Shown here in pieces: positions 16,327 to 24,876 of a stretch of 64,000 nt of DNA. The position numbers and the translations under genes are program-made. This DNA is from Nocardia alba NBRC 108234. GTDB lineage: Bacteria > Actinomycetota > Actinomycetes > Mycobacteriales > Mycobacteriaceae. The first letter of the stretch is position 1, and each line of letters opens with the position of its first letter. Location: assembly GCF_001612665.1 (NCBI RefSeq), contig NZ_BDAX01000028.1, forward strand, positions 48,461-112,460, written 5' to 3'. The notes under the pieces were generated by a model. That model was not told the origin of the DNA, made no database searches, and worked only from the letters and a program-made list of their open reading frames with translations.

Positions 16327-18009
16327 TCATGGTCCGGACAGTGCGGCGGTGGCGGCGGCGACGGTGGGATAGATCGGGATCGGGACGTCACCGTGCTCGG
16401 CCGAGCCGAGGGCGTCACCGAACTGGGCGACCGGTCGCGCGATCGCGAACCCGATGCGCCGGGCGGCCAGCGCGTCACGCAGGGAGAGCAGCATCGTCGC
16501 GGCGGTCACGTCGACCGAGGGTGAGGTCTCGGCGTCGAGGACCACCATGCGGGTGCGGTCGGTGCACAGCCCTTGGATCTGGTCCTTCACATAGTCGGAG
16601 TTGGCGAAGAACAGGCCCGACTCGACCCGGACGACCAGCAGATCGGGGCGCGTCGCCGCGTCCGGGTGCCGGACGGCGGCCACCCACAGCGACCCCTGCT
16701 TACCGAGCGCGGCCACGTGCGGTTGCGAGGCCCGGTACACCAGCAGCAGCACCGACACGCCGATGCCGATGAGCAGGCCGGGCAGCGTATCGAAGACCAG
16801 CACGCCCAGCATCGCGGCCATCGCGGCGAGGAAATCGGCGCGTGCCGCCCTGCCGTAGATGGTGGCGAGCATGTGGGTCCAGACCCGGTAGAGGCGGCGC
16901 AGGGCGGCGATGTCGACCAGTTCGATCACGGCCGCGATCACGACCGCCGCCAAGGTGGCCTCCGGCAGTTTCTCGAACAACCCGGTCAGAAACAGCAGGG
17001 TGAGGACGGTGAGTCCGGCCACGACAAGCCCGCTGAGCTGGGTCTTGGCTCCGGCGCCGCCGTTGACCGCCGTCTTCGACAGACTGCCGTTGACGACCAT
17101 CCCCGAACTCAGCCCCGAACCGAGATTGGCGACGCCGAGGCCGAGCAGCTCCCGATTCGGGTCGATGGGGTAGCCCGCCTTGGCCGCATAGGTTTTCGCG
17201 GCACCGAGCCCCTCGGCGAAACCGATCAGCAATACCCCCACAGCGGGTCCGAGTAGATCGAGGTAGTCGCCGAACGACACCCCAGACGGCAGGCCGAGCG
17301 TGGGCAGTCCCGAGTCGATATGACCGACGATCGCGACGCCCTTGTCGTCGAGTCCGAACACCGTCACGACCACGATGCCGAACCCCACCGCCACCAACGA
17401 ACCAGGAACGAACGGCAACCAGCGGCGCAGTGCCAGCACCAGCGCGAGGCTGATCAGGCCGATTGTCACCGTGCGCCACTGCATCTGGCCCAGCTCCGTG
17501 ATGATGTGCCATGCCTGCTCGAAGAAGTTGCCTTCGTGCTTGCCGACGCCGAGCAGCTTGGGCACCTGCCCGATGATGATCACCAGGGCGAGACCGACGA
17601 TGAAGCCCTTCAGCACTGGTTCGGAGATGAACGCGGCGATGAAGCCGAGCCGGATGAGCCCCGCCAGCAAACCGACGAGTCCGGTCGCGATGGCGAGCGC
17701 GGCCGTCAACACGATGTAGCGGCCGTCGTCGGCGCCCGCGAGCGGGGTGATGATCGCCGCCGACAGTGCCGCTGTCGCCGACATCGGGCCGACCACGAGG
17801 TGTCGCGAACTGCCCGCCAGCGCGTAGAGCACCAGCGACGGCACCGCCGCGTACAGGCCGACCACCGGCGGCACCCCGGCGATCGACGCGTAGGCCAGCG
17901 CCTCGGGCACGAGCACCGCCCACACCGTGAGCCCGGCGATCACATCCGGGCGCAGCCATGCCCGCCGATAGCCGTGCAGTGACTCGAACACCGGTATCGA
18001 CAGTGCCAC
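16327..18009 (-). CDS. SulP-family anion transporter with STAS domain (1)
   Basis: A 560-residue SulP/SLC26 protein. The membrane part (about residues 15-420) opens with the family signature WLRPDVIAGLTVWAVLVPEALAYASIAGVPP and later has GLGVANLGSGLSSGMVVNGSLSKTAVN. A C-terminal STAS domain follows, with the VVLDAETSPSVDVTA strand-loop where the nucleotide or phosphorylation site sits. SulP proteins move sulfate, bicarbonate or other anions. Neighbouring alkylsulfatases make sulfate the most attractive ion, but bicarbonate is also possible. It lies 12 bases after the GAP-family gene, in one operon. Confidence 0.9.
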   Translation of the reverse strand: MALSIPVFESLHGYRRAWLRPDVIAGLTVWAVLVPEALAYASIAGVPPVVGLYAAVPSLVLYALAGSSRHLVVGPMSATAALSAAIITPLAGADDGRYIVLTAALAIATGLVGLLAGLIRLGFIAAFISEPVLKGFIVGLALVIIIGQVPKLLGVGKHEGNFFEQAWHIITELGQMQWRTVTIGLISLALVLALRRWLPFVPGSLVAVGFGIVVVTVFGLDDKGVAIVGHIDSGLPTLGLPSGVSFGDYLDLLGPAVGVLLIGFAEGLGAAKTYAAKAGYPIDPNRELLGLGVANLGSGLSSGMVVNGSLSKTAVNGGAGAKTQLSGLVVAGLTVLTLLFLTGLFEKLPEATLAAVVIAAVIELVDIAALRRLYRVWTHMLATIYGRAARADFLAAMAAMLGVLVFDTLPGLLIGIGVSVLLLVYRASQPHVAALGKQGSLWVAAVRHPDAATRPDLLVVRVESGLFFANSDYVKDQIQGLCTDRTRMVVLDAETSPSVDVTAATMLLSLRDALAARRIGFAIARPVAQFGDALGSAEHGDVPIPIYPTVAAATAALSGP

Positions 18010-18021
18010 GATTCCTCCTCG

Positions 18022-18678
18022 CTACAGCCCGCCGATACCCTTGCCGACGACCACGGCGCCCATGATCAACAGCACGATCGCCATCACGGCATGGTTGTTG
18101 AGCTGCAACCACTCCCGCAGACTGTCGAGCGTCGGACCGAGTTTGTCGGCCGCGAGCATGTACCCGACGACCACCGCCAGCACGCTGACCGAGGCGAGCA
18201 GGGTGAACACCACGATCGCGACCAGGTCCCCCGCCGCGCTCAGCCCGCCCGCGCCGATCGCGACACCCGCCGACACACACAGCAGCAGGTTCTTCGGATT
18301 GACGCCCGACAGCAGCGCGCCCAGCCCCAGTGCCTTCACCGGTGTGAGCGTGTCGATCGCTTTCATCCAGCCGGGCACCTCGGTCTGCGACCGTTCCTGC
18401 CACTGGATCACCGCCAAGACAACGAGCGCGACGCCGAGGATGATCTTCACGATCGAGGCGCCCGTCGACGGTGCGCTATCGGTGCCGCCCAGTATTCCGG
18501 CGAGCATCGTCATCACGCCGGTCACGACGAGGATTCCGGCCACCCACCCCACGGCGAAGCCCTTCGCGGCGCCGCCCGCGTTCTTCGACAGGATCATCAA
18601 GATCGCGGCGATGATCGGTATCGGCGAGACAGCCACACCCACCGCCAGTGGTAAGAGACCGCCGATTACTGAGCCCAT
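18022..18678 (-). CDS. GAP/Sap-family membrane protein
   Basis: A 218-residue protein with six hydrophobic segments of the GAP (glycopeptidolipid-addressing protein, also sulfolipid-1-addressing Sap) family. The start GGLLPLAVGVAVSPIPIIAAILMIL and the loop GLGALLSGVNPKNLLLCVSAG are characteristic, with a fold related to LysE-type exporters. Mycobacterial members help to place glycolipids or sulfolipids at the cell surface. First gene of a leftward unit with the SulP transporter. The promoter region carries the TTCATCCG/GGGTGAA motif. Confidence 0.85.
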   Translation of the reverse strand: MGSVIGGLLPLAVGVAVSPIPIIAAILMILSKNAGGAAKGFAVGWVAGILVVTGVMTMLAGILGGTDSAPSTGASIVKIILGVALVVLAVIQWQERSQTEVPGWMKAIDTLTPVKALGLGALLSGVNPKNLLLCVSAGVAIGAGGLSAAGDLVAIVVFTLLASVSVLAVVVGYMLAADKLGPTLDSLREWLQLNNHAVMAIVLLIMGAVVVGKGIGGL

Positions 18679-18722
18679 GCCACGACGCTAAGCGGCCCGT
18701 TTCCGGCGCGCCTCACACTTTC

Positions 18723-18763
18723 CGGGTGAACTGCGCGCGGTATTTTCATCCGAATCGGGTGAA
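18723..18763. promoter_or_regulatory. TTCATCCGAATCGGGTGAA motif between GAP and DUF6325 genes
   Basis: TTCATCCGAATCGGGTGAA (18745-18763) is a near-palindrome (arms TTCAtCCG and CGGgTGAA around AAT). A second CGGGTGAA stands at 18723-18730, 33 bases (three turns) away centre to centre. The element recurs at 23840-23858 and, on the other strand, at 26749-26767. Confidence 0.6.
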
Positions 18764-18798
18764 GCAGGCGGGCCATCGCCCACGGCATGATTCGGCCC

Positions 18799-19221
18799 AT
18801 GGGATCACCAGCAACGCTCGGACCGGTCGAATTCCTTGTGCTCACCTTTCCCGGCACCGAGATCGACGAATCCGTGGCCGCGGAACTGGCCGAGATCATC
18901 GCGAAAGGCACGGTCACGCTGCTCGATCTGATCGTGCTGTCCATGGACGACGCGGGCGCCATCACCGAACGCGAGATCGACGACGACATCGCCGCGGTGG
19001 GGCTGACGGGTCTGACAGCGGCCGATATCGATCTGGTCAGCGACGACGACCTCGATGTCGTGCGCGCGTCGATGGCACCGGGGACGACCGCTGTCGTCAT
19101 CGTCTTCGAGGAAACGTGGGCGCAGCGCCTGGCAGGCGCGGTGCGCGCCGCCGACGGCGAGGTCGCGCTGCACGTCCAGGTACCGCGCGATGCCATCGAC
19201 GCCGCGCTCGCCCTCGCCTAG
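18799..19221 (+). CDS. DUF6325-family protein
   Basis: About 140 residues, soluble, with the pattern GPVEFLVLTFPGTEIDESVAAELAEI then a central LLDLIVLSMDDAG strand and a late VVIVFEETWAQRL. This is the DUF6325 (DUF1269-related) family, found in actinobacteria near SHOCT-domain proteins and stress genes. The function is unknown. The start could be the ATG at 18787 or 18799; neither has a clear ribosome site and the mRNA may be nearly leaderless. It is followed after 12 bases by the SHOCT gene. Confidence 0.75.
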   Translation: MGSPATLGPVEFLVLTFPGTEIDESVAAELAEIIAKGTVTLLDLIVLSMDDAGAITEREIDDDIAAVGLTGLTAADIDLVSDDDLDVVRASMAPGTTAVVIVFEETWAQRLAGAVRAADGEVALHVQVPRDAIDAALALA

Positions 19222-19233
19222 GAAGGAATCGAT

Positions 19234-19548
19234 ATGCCACTTCGCAGGGGTCGCGTCGGACGACCCGGACTGATCGGCACCATCGCCAGGACCGCGGTCG
19301 TCGCGGGCACCGCGACCGCCACCTCGAACGCGATGAACCGGCGCGGAGCGCAGCGGGCCGCCGAACAGCAGGCCTACGCCCAACAGCAGGCGCCGCCGCC
19401 ACCGCCGCAGCAGGCTCCCCCGCCGCCGGTTGCTCCGAGTGCGGGCGGCGACACCGTCGCCCAGCTCGGCAAACTGGCCGAGCTACATTCCGCCGGCGCG
19501 CTCTCGGACGCCGAATTCGCGGCGGCGAAGGCCAAACTGCTCGGCTGA
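19234..19548 (+). CDS. SHOCT-domain protein with Pro/Gln-rich linker
   Basis: 104 residues. The first 35 include a short hydrophobic stretch (IGTIARTAVVAGTATAT). A Gln/Pro-rich linker covers residues 45-68, and the C-terminal 30 residues form a SHOCT helix pair (LGKLAELHSAGALSDAEFAAAKAKLLG). SHOCT domains are short oligomerisation modules on many membrane-associated bacterial proteins. AGGAAGG precedes the ATG. It is in an operon with the DUF6325 gene. Confidence 0.85.
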   Translation: MPLRRGRVGRPGLIGTIARTAVVAGTATATSNAMNRRGAQRAAEQQAYAQQQAPPPPPQQAPPPPVAPSAGGDTVAQLGKLAELHSAGALSDAEFAAAKAKLLG

Positions 19549-19561
19549 GCGCAGCGTTGCC

Positions 19562-19592
19562 CGACGCCCCCGACACTGTGTCGGGGGCGTCG
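19562..19592. terminator. Strong hairpin after SHOCT gene
   Basis: A 15-base perfect stem (CGACGCCCCCGACAC and its complement) closed around a single T, 14 bases after the SHOCT stop, between convergent transcription units. Confidence 0.75.
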
Positions 19593-19678
19593 CGCTGTGG
19601 TCACTCCGCTCGCGGCGGTAGCTCCGCGAGACCGAGCACCCGTTCGGTTTCAGCCGAGCAAGCTTGTGTCCGCCCATG

Positions 19679-21358
19679 TCACGGCCGCTGCTCGCGGTGG
19701 ACCCGAACCTCGGCATCGGCGTAGGCGGCCAACGTCGACTCGCCCAGAGTGCTTGTCGCCGCGAAGAACTCGATGTGTATGCCCTGCGCATGCAGCAGGT
19801 CGTCGGTCCAGACGTCGCGAATTCGTGGATCGACGCCGCTGAGGTAGAGCCGGCCGCCGAGCGCGTCCAGCCGACGGGCATAGTCGCCGAGCACGTGCAG
19901 GAAGGTCGCGCTCACGCTCGTGCGCCCGCGCAGTCGCAGGATGACGACCGGGTCGTGCGCGCCGTCGGGGTCGGGCAGCTTCGCTTGCAGCGTGCGCGCG
20001 CCCGCGTAGAACAGGCTGCCGTACACATCCAGGATCACGATCTCGTTGTCGGACAGCGCGGTCGGCGCTTTCGCCTCGACGAGCTGGTCGCCGTGCACCC
20101 GCAGCCGCACTACCTTCAGGTCGATGGCCTCCTGGTTCAGCTGCAACAGCAGCGACAACCCGACGCCGACCCCGACCGCCGCCGTCACCGGCAACAGCAG
20201 AGTGGCGACGAAGGTCACCACCAGCGCGGTCCGTGAGATCGCGCCGCTGCTCCAGATGGCGACGAGGCGGTCCGGATCGATCGAACGTGCCGCGGCGACC
20301 ATCAGAATCGCGGCCAGGGTGGGCAACGGTACCCGGCCGACCACGCCCGCCAGCGCGACCAGGATCACCAGAATCCAGATCCCGGACCACATTCCGCCCC
20401 AGCGACCGCGAGCACCGGAGGACTGGTTGATCGCCGTCTGTCCCACCGAACCACCCACCGGCATTCCACGGAACAGCCCGGCGAAGATATTGCCGATGCC
20501 CTGGGCGGTGAAATCACGATCGACCGAGCTCCGCGCACCACCGGGGTTGGGCGCCGACTCCGCCACCCCGGCGCCCTGCACCAGCACGATCAGCGTCACC
20601 GCCAACGCCCCGGCGACCAACGGCACCGACAGCGAGCTCAATTCGGGCAGGTGCGGCAACGGGATCCCGGTCGGGATGTCGCCCGTGTCGGCGACCGTGC
20701 CGATGTTGGTCCAGCCGAGAACGAGCACGACGACCATCGGCACGAGCAGGGCGAACAGCGCGGCGACCGTGCGCAGCCGCGTGTGGGCCAGCCCGAGCAG
20801 CAGTGCCACCGCGAGCAACCCGACGACAGCGGCCCGCCAGTCGAAGTCCAGCGGGTGCAGCACCACGTGCAGCGCCTTCGCCACCGCGGTCGACCCTCGG
20901 ACCGGCGCGCCGAGCAGACTCGGCAACTGGCCGAACAGGATATTGAAGGAGATACCGAGCAGGAACCCGGTCATCACCGAATGCGAGACGAACCGGGTGT
21001 ACTTGCCCAGCCGCAGGACCGCGGCGACGATCATCATCGCGCCCGCGATCAGCGTCAACAAGACGATGGCCCCCGACCGTTGATCGGGGTCGACGTCGGT
21101 CAGGGTCGAACCCACCGCCAGCGCGGACGCGCTCGTCGTGGTGACCACCATCAACTGGGTGCTGGTGCCGACTCCGCCGAAGAATCGCCCGGCCATGCTC
21201 GCGTACAGCCCGTGCACCGGACTCACCCCCGCGAGTACCCCCGAGGCCATCCCGTCCGGCACCCCGCCGATCGCGCCCGGAATCCCGGCGACGACATCGG
21301 CTTTCGACATGCGCTCGGTCGCGATCCAACGTCGCACCCGACGCACTACCTCAGCCAC
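19679..21358 (-). CDS. SulP-family anion transporter with STAS-like domain (2)
   Basis: A second SulP protein, 559 residues, from a different subfamily than the first. The N-terminus has KADVVAGIPGAIGGVPDGMASGVLAGVSPVHGLYAS and the conserved GIGNIFAGLFRGMPVGGSVGQTAINQSSGARGRW. It ends with a C-terminal STAS-like region (DNEIVILDVYGSLFYAG to the end). It is the gene directly downstream of alkylsulfatase 1 on the same strand (60-base gap), which suggests handling of sulfate freed or required by that enzyme. Bicarbonate or another anion is an alternative. Confidence 0.88.
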   Translation of the reverse strand: MAEVVRRVRRWIATERMSKADVVAGIPGAIGGVPDGMASGVLAGVSPVHGLYASMAGRFFGGVGTSTQLMVVTTTSASALAVGSTLTDVDPDQRSGAIVLLTLIAGAMMIVAAVLRLGKYTRFVSHSVMTGFLLGISFNILFGQLPSLLGAPVRGSTAVAKALHVVLHPLDFDWRAAVVGLLAVALLLGLAHTRLRTVAALFALLVPMVVVLVLGWTNIGTVADTGDIPTGIPLPHLPELSSLSVPLVAGALAVTLIVLVQGAGVAESAPNPGGARSSVDRDFTAQGIGNIFAGLFRGMPVGGSVGQTAINQSSGARGRWGGMWSGIWILVILVALAGVVGRVPLPTLAAILMVAAARSIDPDRLVAIWSSGAISRTALVVTFVATLLLPVTAAVGVGVGLSLLLQLNQEAIDLKVVRLRVHGDQLVEAKAPTALSDNEIVILDVYGSLFYAGARTLQAKLPDPDGAHDPVVILRLRGRTSVSATFLHVLGDYARRLDALGGRLYLSGVDPRIRDVWTDDLLHAQGIHIEFFAATSTLGESTLAAYADAEVRVHREQRP

Positions 21359-21418
21359 CGGTCCGCCGCACTGTCGGCATCACGCCCATCGCAGCCCCTT
21401 CGACGGCGGACCGGTGAA

Positions 21419-23314
21419 TCAGGGGGTCACTATCGCGAAGTCGGGGTCGGGGGCATCGAGGTAGCCGACCAGTTCGGCCAGCTTCGCCGGGTCACCCTCG
21501 ACGCTCACGCGGCCGTCGCCGATCATCTTCGCCAGATCCTGGCCGCCGAGCAGTGCCGCGCGCAGGTCCGCTTCGGTGAGTGCGAACGTCGTCTGCGCGG
21601 GCGGAAGTTCACCCTCGACATCGAAGTGCACGAGCAGCCCGTTGCGCAGCGCGGTGCGGTGCACCGTGCTGGAATCGGTGATGCGCCAGTCGATGACGAT
21701 CTTCGCGTCCCACGCGCGCGGGCCGTCGATGCGTAGCGCGATCGCGTCGAACACCTGCTCTACGGAGAGCTCGGCGGAGATATCGGCCGAGGAGGTCGCT
21801 ATCGGGGTACCGACATTGCCGTTGCGCAATTCGTAGGCGCCCATCAGGAAGAAGTTGCGCCAGGTGCCGTTCTCCGCGCCGTAGCCGAGCTGTTCGAGCG
21901 TGTCGGCCTGCAGCGCTTTGGCCTCGGCATTGTCGGGGTCGGCGAAGATGACGTAGTTGAGCACCTGGGTGACCCAACGGAAGTCGCCGTCGGCGTAGGA
22001 CTTTCGGGCCTTGGCGATGACTTCGTCGGCGCCGCCCATGAATTCGACATGGCGTCGGGCGCTCGCGACCGGCGGATGCTGCCACAGCGTGGCGGGATTG
22101 CCGTCGAACCAGCCCATGTACCGCTGGTAGATCGCTTTGATGTTGTGGCTCACCGACCCGTAGTAACCGTGGGTGGACCACGCGTTCACGACGGCCGGCG
22201 GCAGGGGCAGGTCCTCGGCGATCTCGATGCCGGTGGCGCCCTGGTTCAATGCCCGCAACGTCTGGTCGTGGAGGTAGCCGTAGAGGTCGCGCTGGACCGA
22301 GAGGAACTCGGTGAGCCGGTCGGTTCCCCAGGTCGGCCAGTGGTGCGAGGCGAAGATGACATCGGTGCGGGCGGCGTAGCGGTTGATCGCCTGGGTGAGA
22401 TATTTGGCCCACACGTGCGGATCGCGTACCAGCGCGCCGCGCAGGGTCAGCAGATTGTGCAGGGTGTGGGTGGCGTTCTCGGCCATGCACAGCGCGCGCC
22501 GATCGGGGAAGTAGAAGTTCATCTCCGAGGGCGCCTCCGTGCCCGGCGTCATCTGGAATTCGATATTCACCCCGTCCACCGTCACGGTCTGCCCGGTGTG
22601 GTCGATGTAGACCGTCGGCGAGAGCAGGGTCGGGGTACCGACCGAAGTCGTCGGCCCGAGGCCCGCGCCCACCGCGCCCTTCGGGCCACGCGGGAGTGCG
22701 GCGCCGTACATGTACGCCGCCCGGCGCGCCATCGCGGTGCCCGCGTACACGTTCTCCTCGACCGCGTGCTCGGTGAAACCGACCGGCGCGATGATCGGGC
22801 AGCGCCCCGCCGCGACATCTTCCTCGGTTGTCACGCCCTTCACTCCGCCGAAGTGGTCGATATGGGAGTGCGAGTAGATCACCCCGACCACCGGGCGGTC
22901 ACCGCGATGCTCGCGGTACAGCGCGATCCCGGCGGCGGCGGTTTCCTGTGAGATCAGCGGGTCGATCACGATCACGCCGGCGTCACCTTCGACCAGCGTC
23001 ATATTGGACAGATCGAATGCGCGGATCTGGAAGATGCCGTCGGTGACCTCGTACAGTCCTTGCTTCACGCACAGTTGCGATTGCCGCCACAGACTCGGAT
23101 TCACCGTGGGCGGGCACTCGCCGTCGAGGAAGGAGTAGGCGTCGATGTCCCACACCACCTCGCCCGCGGCGTTCTTCACCACGCCCGGCGTCAGCGCCGC
23201 GACGAATCCCCGCTCGGCATCGGTGAAATCCTGTGTGTCACCGAACGGTAGCGTGCGCAACAACGCCTCGTTGTTGGCTTCGACGCTGGCCGAGGCACCC
23301 TGCTGACTGGTCAC
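21419..23314 (-). CDS. SdsA/BDS1-type alkyl sulfatase (1)
   Basis: A 631-residue class III (metallo-beta-lactamase fold) alkylsulfatase, which hydrolyses primary or secondary alkyl sulfate esters to alcohol and sulfate. The zinc motif HSHIDH is at residues 149-154. FYFPDRRALCMAENATHTLHNLLTLRGA follows near residue 270, then ASHHWPTWG and an SCP2-like C-terminal domain ending PDFAIVTP. No signal peptide is seen, so it should be cytosolic and need uptake of the ester. The start is a GTG with AGGA upstream. A paralogue is 3.3 kb away. Confidence 0.93.
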   Translation of the reverse strand: MTSQQGASASVEANNEALLRTLPFGDTQDFTDAERGFVAALTPGVVKNAAGEVVWDIDAYSFLDGECPPTVNPSLWRQSQLCVKQGLYEVTDGIFQIRAFDLSNMTLVEGDAGVIVIDPLISQETAAAGIALYREHRGDRPVVGVIYSHSHIDHFGGVKGVTTEEDVAAGRCPIIAPVGFTEHAVEENVYAGTAMARRAAYMYGAALPRGPKGAVGAGLGPTTSVGTPTLLSPTVYIDHTGQTVTVDGVNIEFQMTPGTEAPSEMNFYFPDRRALCMAENATHTLHNLLTLRGALVRDPHVWAKYLTQAINRYAARTDVIFASHHWPTWGTDRLTEFLSVQRDLYGYLHDQTLRALNQGATGIEIAEDLPLPPAVVNAWSTHGYYGSVSHNIKAIYQRYMGWFDGNPATLWQHPPVASARRHVEFMGGADEVIAKARKSYADGDFRWVTQVLNYVIFADPDNAEAKALQADTLEQLGYGAENGTWRNFFLMGAYELRNGNVGTPIATSSADISAELSVEQVFDAIALRIDGPRAWDAKIVIDWRITDSSTVHRTALRNGLLVHFDVEGELPPAQTTFALTEADLRAALLGGQDLAKMIGDGRVSVEGDPAKLAELVGYLDAPDPDFAIVTP

Positions 23315-23368
23315 CAGATCCTGTCCCTATCTGTGAGCGACGCCGGATTGCGTGAGTGTTCGCGATAT

Positions 23369-23746
23369 TCAGGCGAGGGCTTTGGCCTTGATCTGCTGGA
23401 ACTCTGCCTCGGTGATGGCTCCCGCGTCGAGCAACTTCTTCCCGTCGGCGATCTGGGTGGTGGAATTGGTGCCCGCGGTCTGCCTGATGTACGCGTCGGC
23501 CTCCGAGCGGGCCTGCTTCTGCGCTTCGAGGGTTCGTTCCGCCATGCCGCTGCCGCGGAAGATCAGATACACCAGGCCGGTGATCAGCGGGAAGAAGATC
23601 AAGCAGATCACCCACACCGCCTTGATCCAGCCCGAGGTGGACCGATCGCGGAAGAGATCGGTGAGCAGGTAGAACATCAACATCAGGTAGGCGACGAAGC
23701 AGAAGCTCACGATGATGATCCAGAGAACATCCCACACTGACGACAT
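23369..23746 (-). CDS. PLDc_N / SHOCT-domain small membrane protein
   Basis: 125 residues. Two N-terminal membrane helices (IIIVSFCFVAYLMLMFYLL and AVWVICLIFFPLITGLVYLIF) have the phospholipase-D-nuclease N-terminal (PLDc_N) pattern ending in FRG. A linker and a C-terminal SHOCT motif (QIADGKKLLDAGAITEAEFQQIKAKAL) follow. The start at 23746 has GAGGG upstream. It precedes alkylsulfatase 1 by 54 bases and may be its operon partner. The divergent intergenic region carries the shared CGGGTGAA motif. Confidence 0.85.
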   Translation of the reverse strand: MSSVWDVLWIIIVSFCFVAYLMLMFYLLTDLFRDRSTSGWIKAVWVICLIFFPLITGLVYLIFRGSGMAERTLEAQKQARSEADAYIRQTAGTNSTTQIADGKKLLDAGAITEAEFQQIKAKALA

Positions 23747-23839
23747 GATTCGACCCTCGCTTCTGTGCTGCGTGACTACCGGCCGGCGGTCACGGTTCCA
23801 TCCATGCCGCCATCGTCGCGAATCCCCCGGGCCGCGCAC

Positions 23840-23891
23840 ATCATCCGAATCGGGTGAATCCGCCAGGGCAACCCCCGCTCGACTTCACCCG
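23840..23891. promoter_or_regulatory. Second copy of the TCATCCGAATCGGGTGAA motif
   Basis: TCATCCGAATCGGGTGAA (23841-23858) is identical over 18 bases to the element at 18746-18763. A reversed TTCACCCG stands at 23884-23891, again 33 bases away centre to centre. The pair lies between the divergent SHOCT and DUF7144 genes. Confidence 0.6.
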
Positions 23892-23936
23892 TAGCGGGGG
23901 ATTCCGATCCCGCCCCACGGCCCTACCGTCGAATCC

Positions 23937-24380
23937 ATGACGATCACCTCGCACCCCGTCCGGCAGAGTCTCGCGACGGGCATCACCATGCTCGCGGTGA
24001 TCATGCTCCTGGTGTCGGGCACGCTGAGCATCTTGCGCGGGATCGCCGACCTCACCGAGGACGACGTGATCCTGATCCCGAACGAATACAGCTACCAGCT
24101 CGACGTCACCGGCTGGGGCTGGATCCACCTGGCGTTGGGCGTGCTCCTCGTAGCCGTCGCCATCGGGATGATTCTGACCGCGACCTGGGCTCGCGTCGTC
24201 ACCGCCGGCTTGGCCGCCGTCTCGATCATCGCCAATTTCGCATCCCTGCCGTACTGCCCGTGGTGGTCGGTGATCATCATCGGCATCGACCTGGCCGTCA
24301 TCTGGGCCGTCTCCAGCTGGAACCCCCCACCGAGCCTGAGTATGCGGGCCGCCCCCGAACCCGAGATGGCTATCACTTAG
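23937..24380 (+). CDS. DUF7144-type four-helix membrane protein
   Basis: 147 residues with four hydrophobic segments. The pattern GITMLAVIMLLVSGTLSILRGIADL, a short polar loop ending in YQLDVTGWGWIHLALGVLLVAVAIGM, and the final PYCPWWSVIIIGIDLAVIWAVSSW match the actinobacterial DUF7144 family of unknown function. The ATG follows the shared motif by about 45 bases. Its end overlaps the convergent NTF2-like gene by 8 bases. Confidence 0.75.
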   Translation: MTITSHPVRQSLATGITMLAVIMLLVSGTLSILRGIADLTEDDVILIPNEYSYQLDVTGWGWIHLALGVLLVAVAIGMILTATWARVVTAGLAAVSIIANFASLPYCPWWSVIIIGIDLAVIWAVSSWNPPPSLSMRAAPEPEMAIT

Positions 24381-24768
24381 TGGCGGTGATCTGGGTCAAG
24401 ACACAGCGCCATCGGCCGTCGGTATGGACGAAGGCGTCGCTGGTCCATTCGTCGGCGTCGAATCGAACGCCTCGGTAGTGGGCGGTATTGGTGACGCGGG
24501 TCGTCAGGAGGGCGAGCGCGCCGTGGTACCGGATTCTCGGCTCGCCGACGCGTTCCATCGCCGAGTGGGTGAGCTCGCCCGCTCGCACGAGGGCCAGGAA
24601 CCGCTCGGCGGTGGTGATGCCGTTCTCGGAGACCATGACCCACTCGTCTGCCATGTACGCGCCGATCCGGTCCGCGTCGTTGGCGACGATCGCCACCTGC
24701 CACTCGTCGAGAACGGCCAGTAACTGCTCGTCTGCCGCGCGCCCTGGGGAAGTTCGTGTTGTCGCCAT
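24373..24768 (-). CDS. SnoaL/DUF4440-like NTF2-fold protein
   Basis: 131 residues of the NTF2-like superfamily: an N-terminal helix pair (QLLAVLDEWQVAIVANDADRIGAYMADEWVMVSENG), a central RYHGALALLTTRVTNTAHYRG strand pair, and a final WTSDAFVHTDGRWRCVLTQIT hairpin. This is the DUF4440/SnoaL_3 pattern. Members may be small enzymes or ligand-binding proteins, with no catalytic residues evident here. It is a single gene that overlaps the DUF7144 gene tail to tail. Confidence 0.78.
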   Translation of the reverse strand: MATTRTSPGRAADEQLLAVLDEWQVAIVANDADRIGAYMADEWVMVSENGITTAERFLALVRAGELTHSAMERVGEPRIRYHGALALLTTRVTNTAHYRGVRFDADEWTSDAFVHTDGRWRCVLTQITATK

Positions 24769-24876
24769 GCGGCCAACGCTAAGGCGGGCGCTGTCCGTGG
24801 GTCTTGGACGAATGGAACGAGCCGCCCTGACCGGCGATGCGGCCGTGCCTGTTTCGGCGGCCGCATCGCCGTGTCG

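Noticed and set aside
18745..18763. CGGGTGAA read as a sigma-F/B-type -10 element
   Set aside because: The usual GGGTAT/GGGTAC sequence is not matched and no GTTT-like -35 lies at proper spacing; the near-palindrome fits an operator better.
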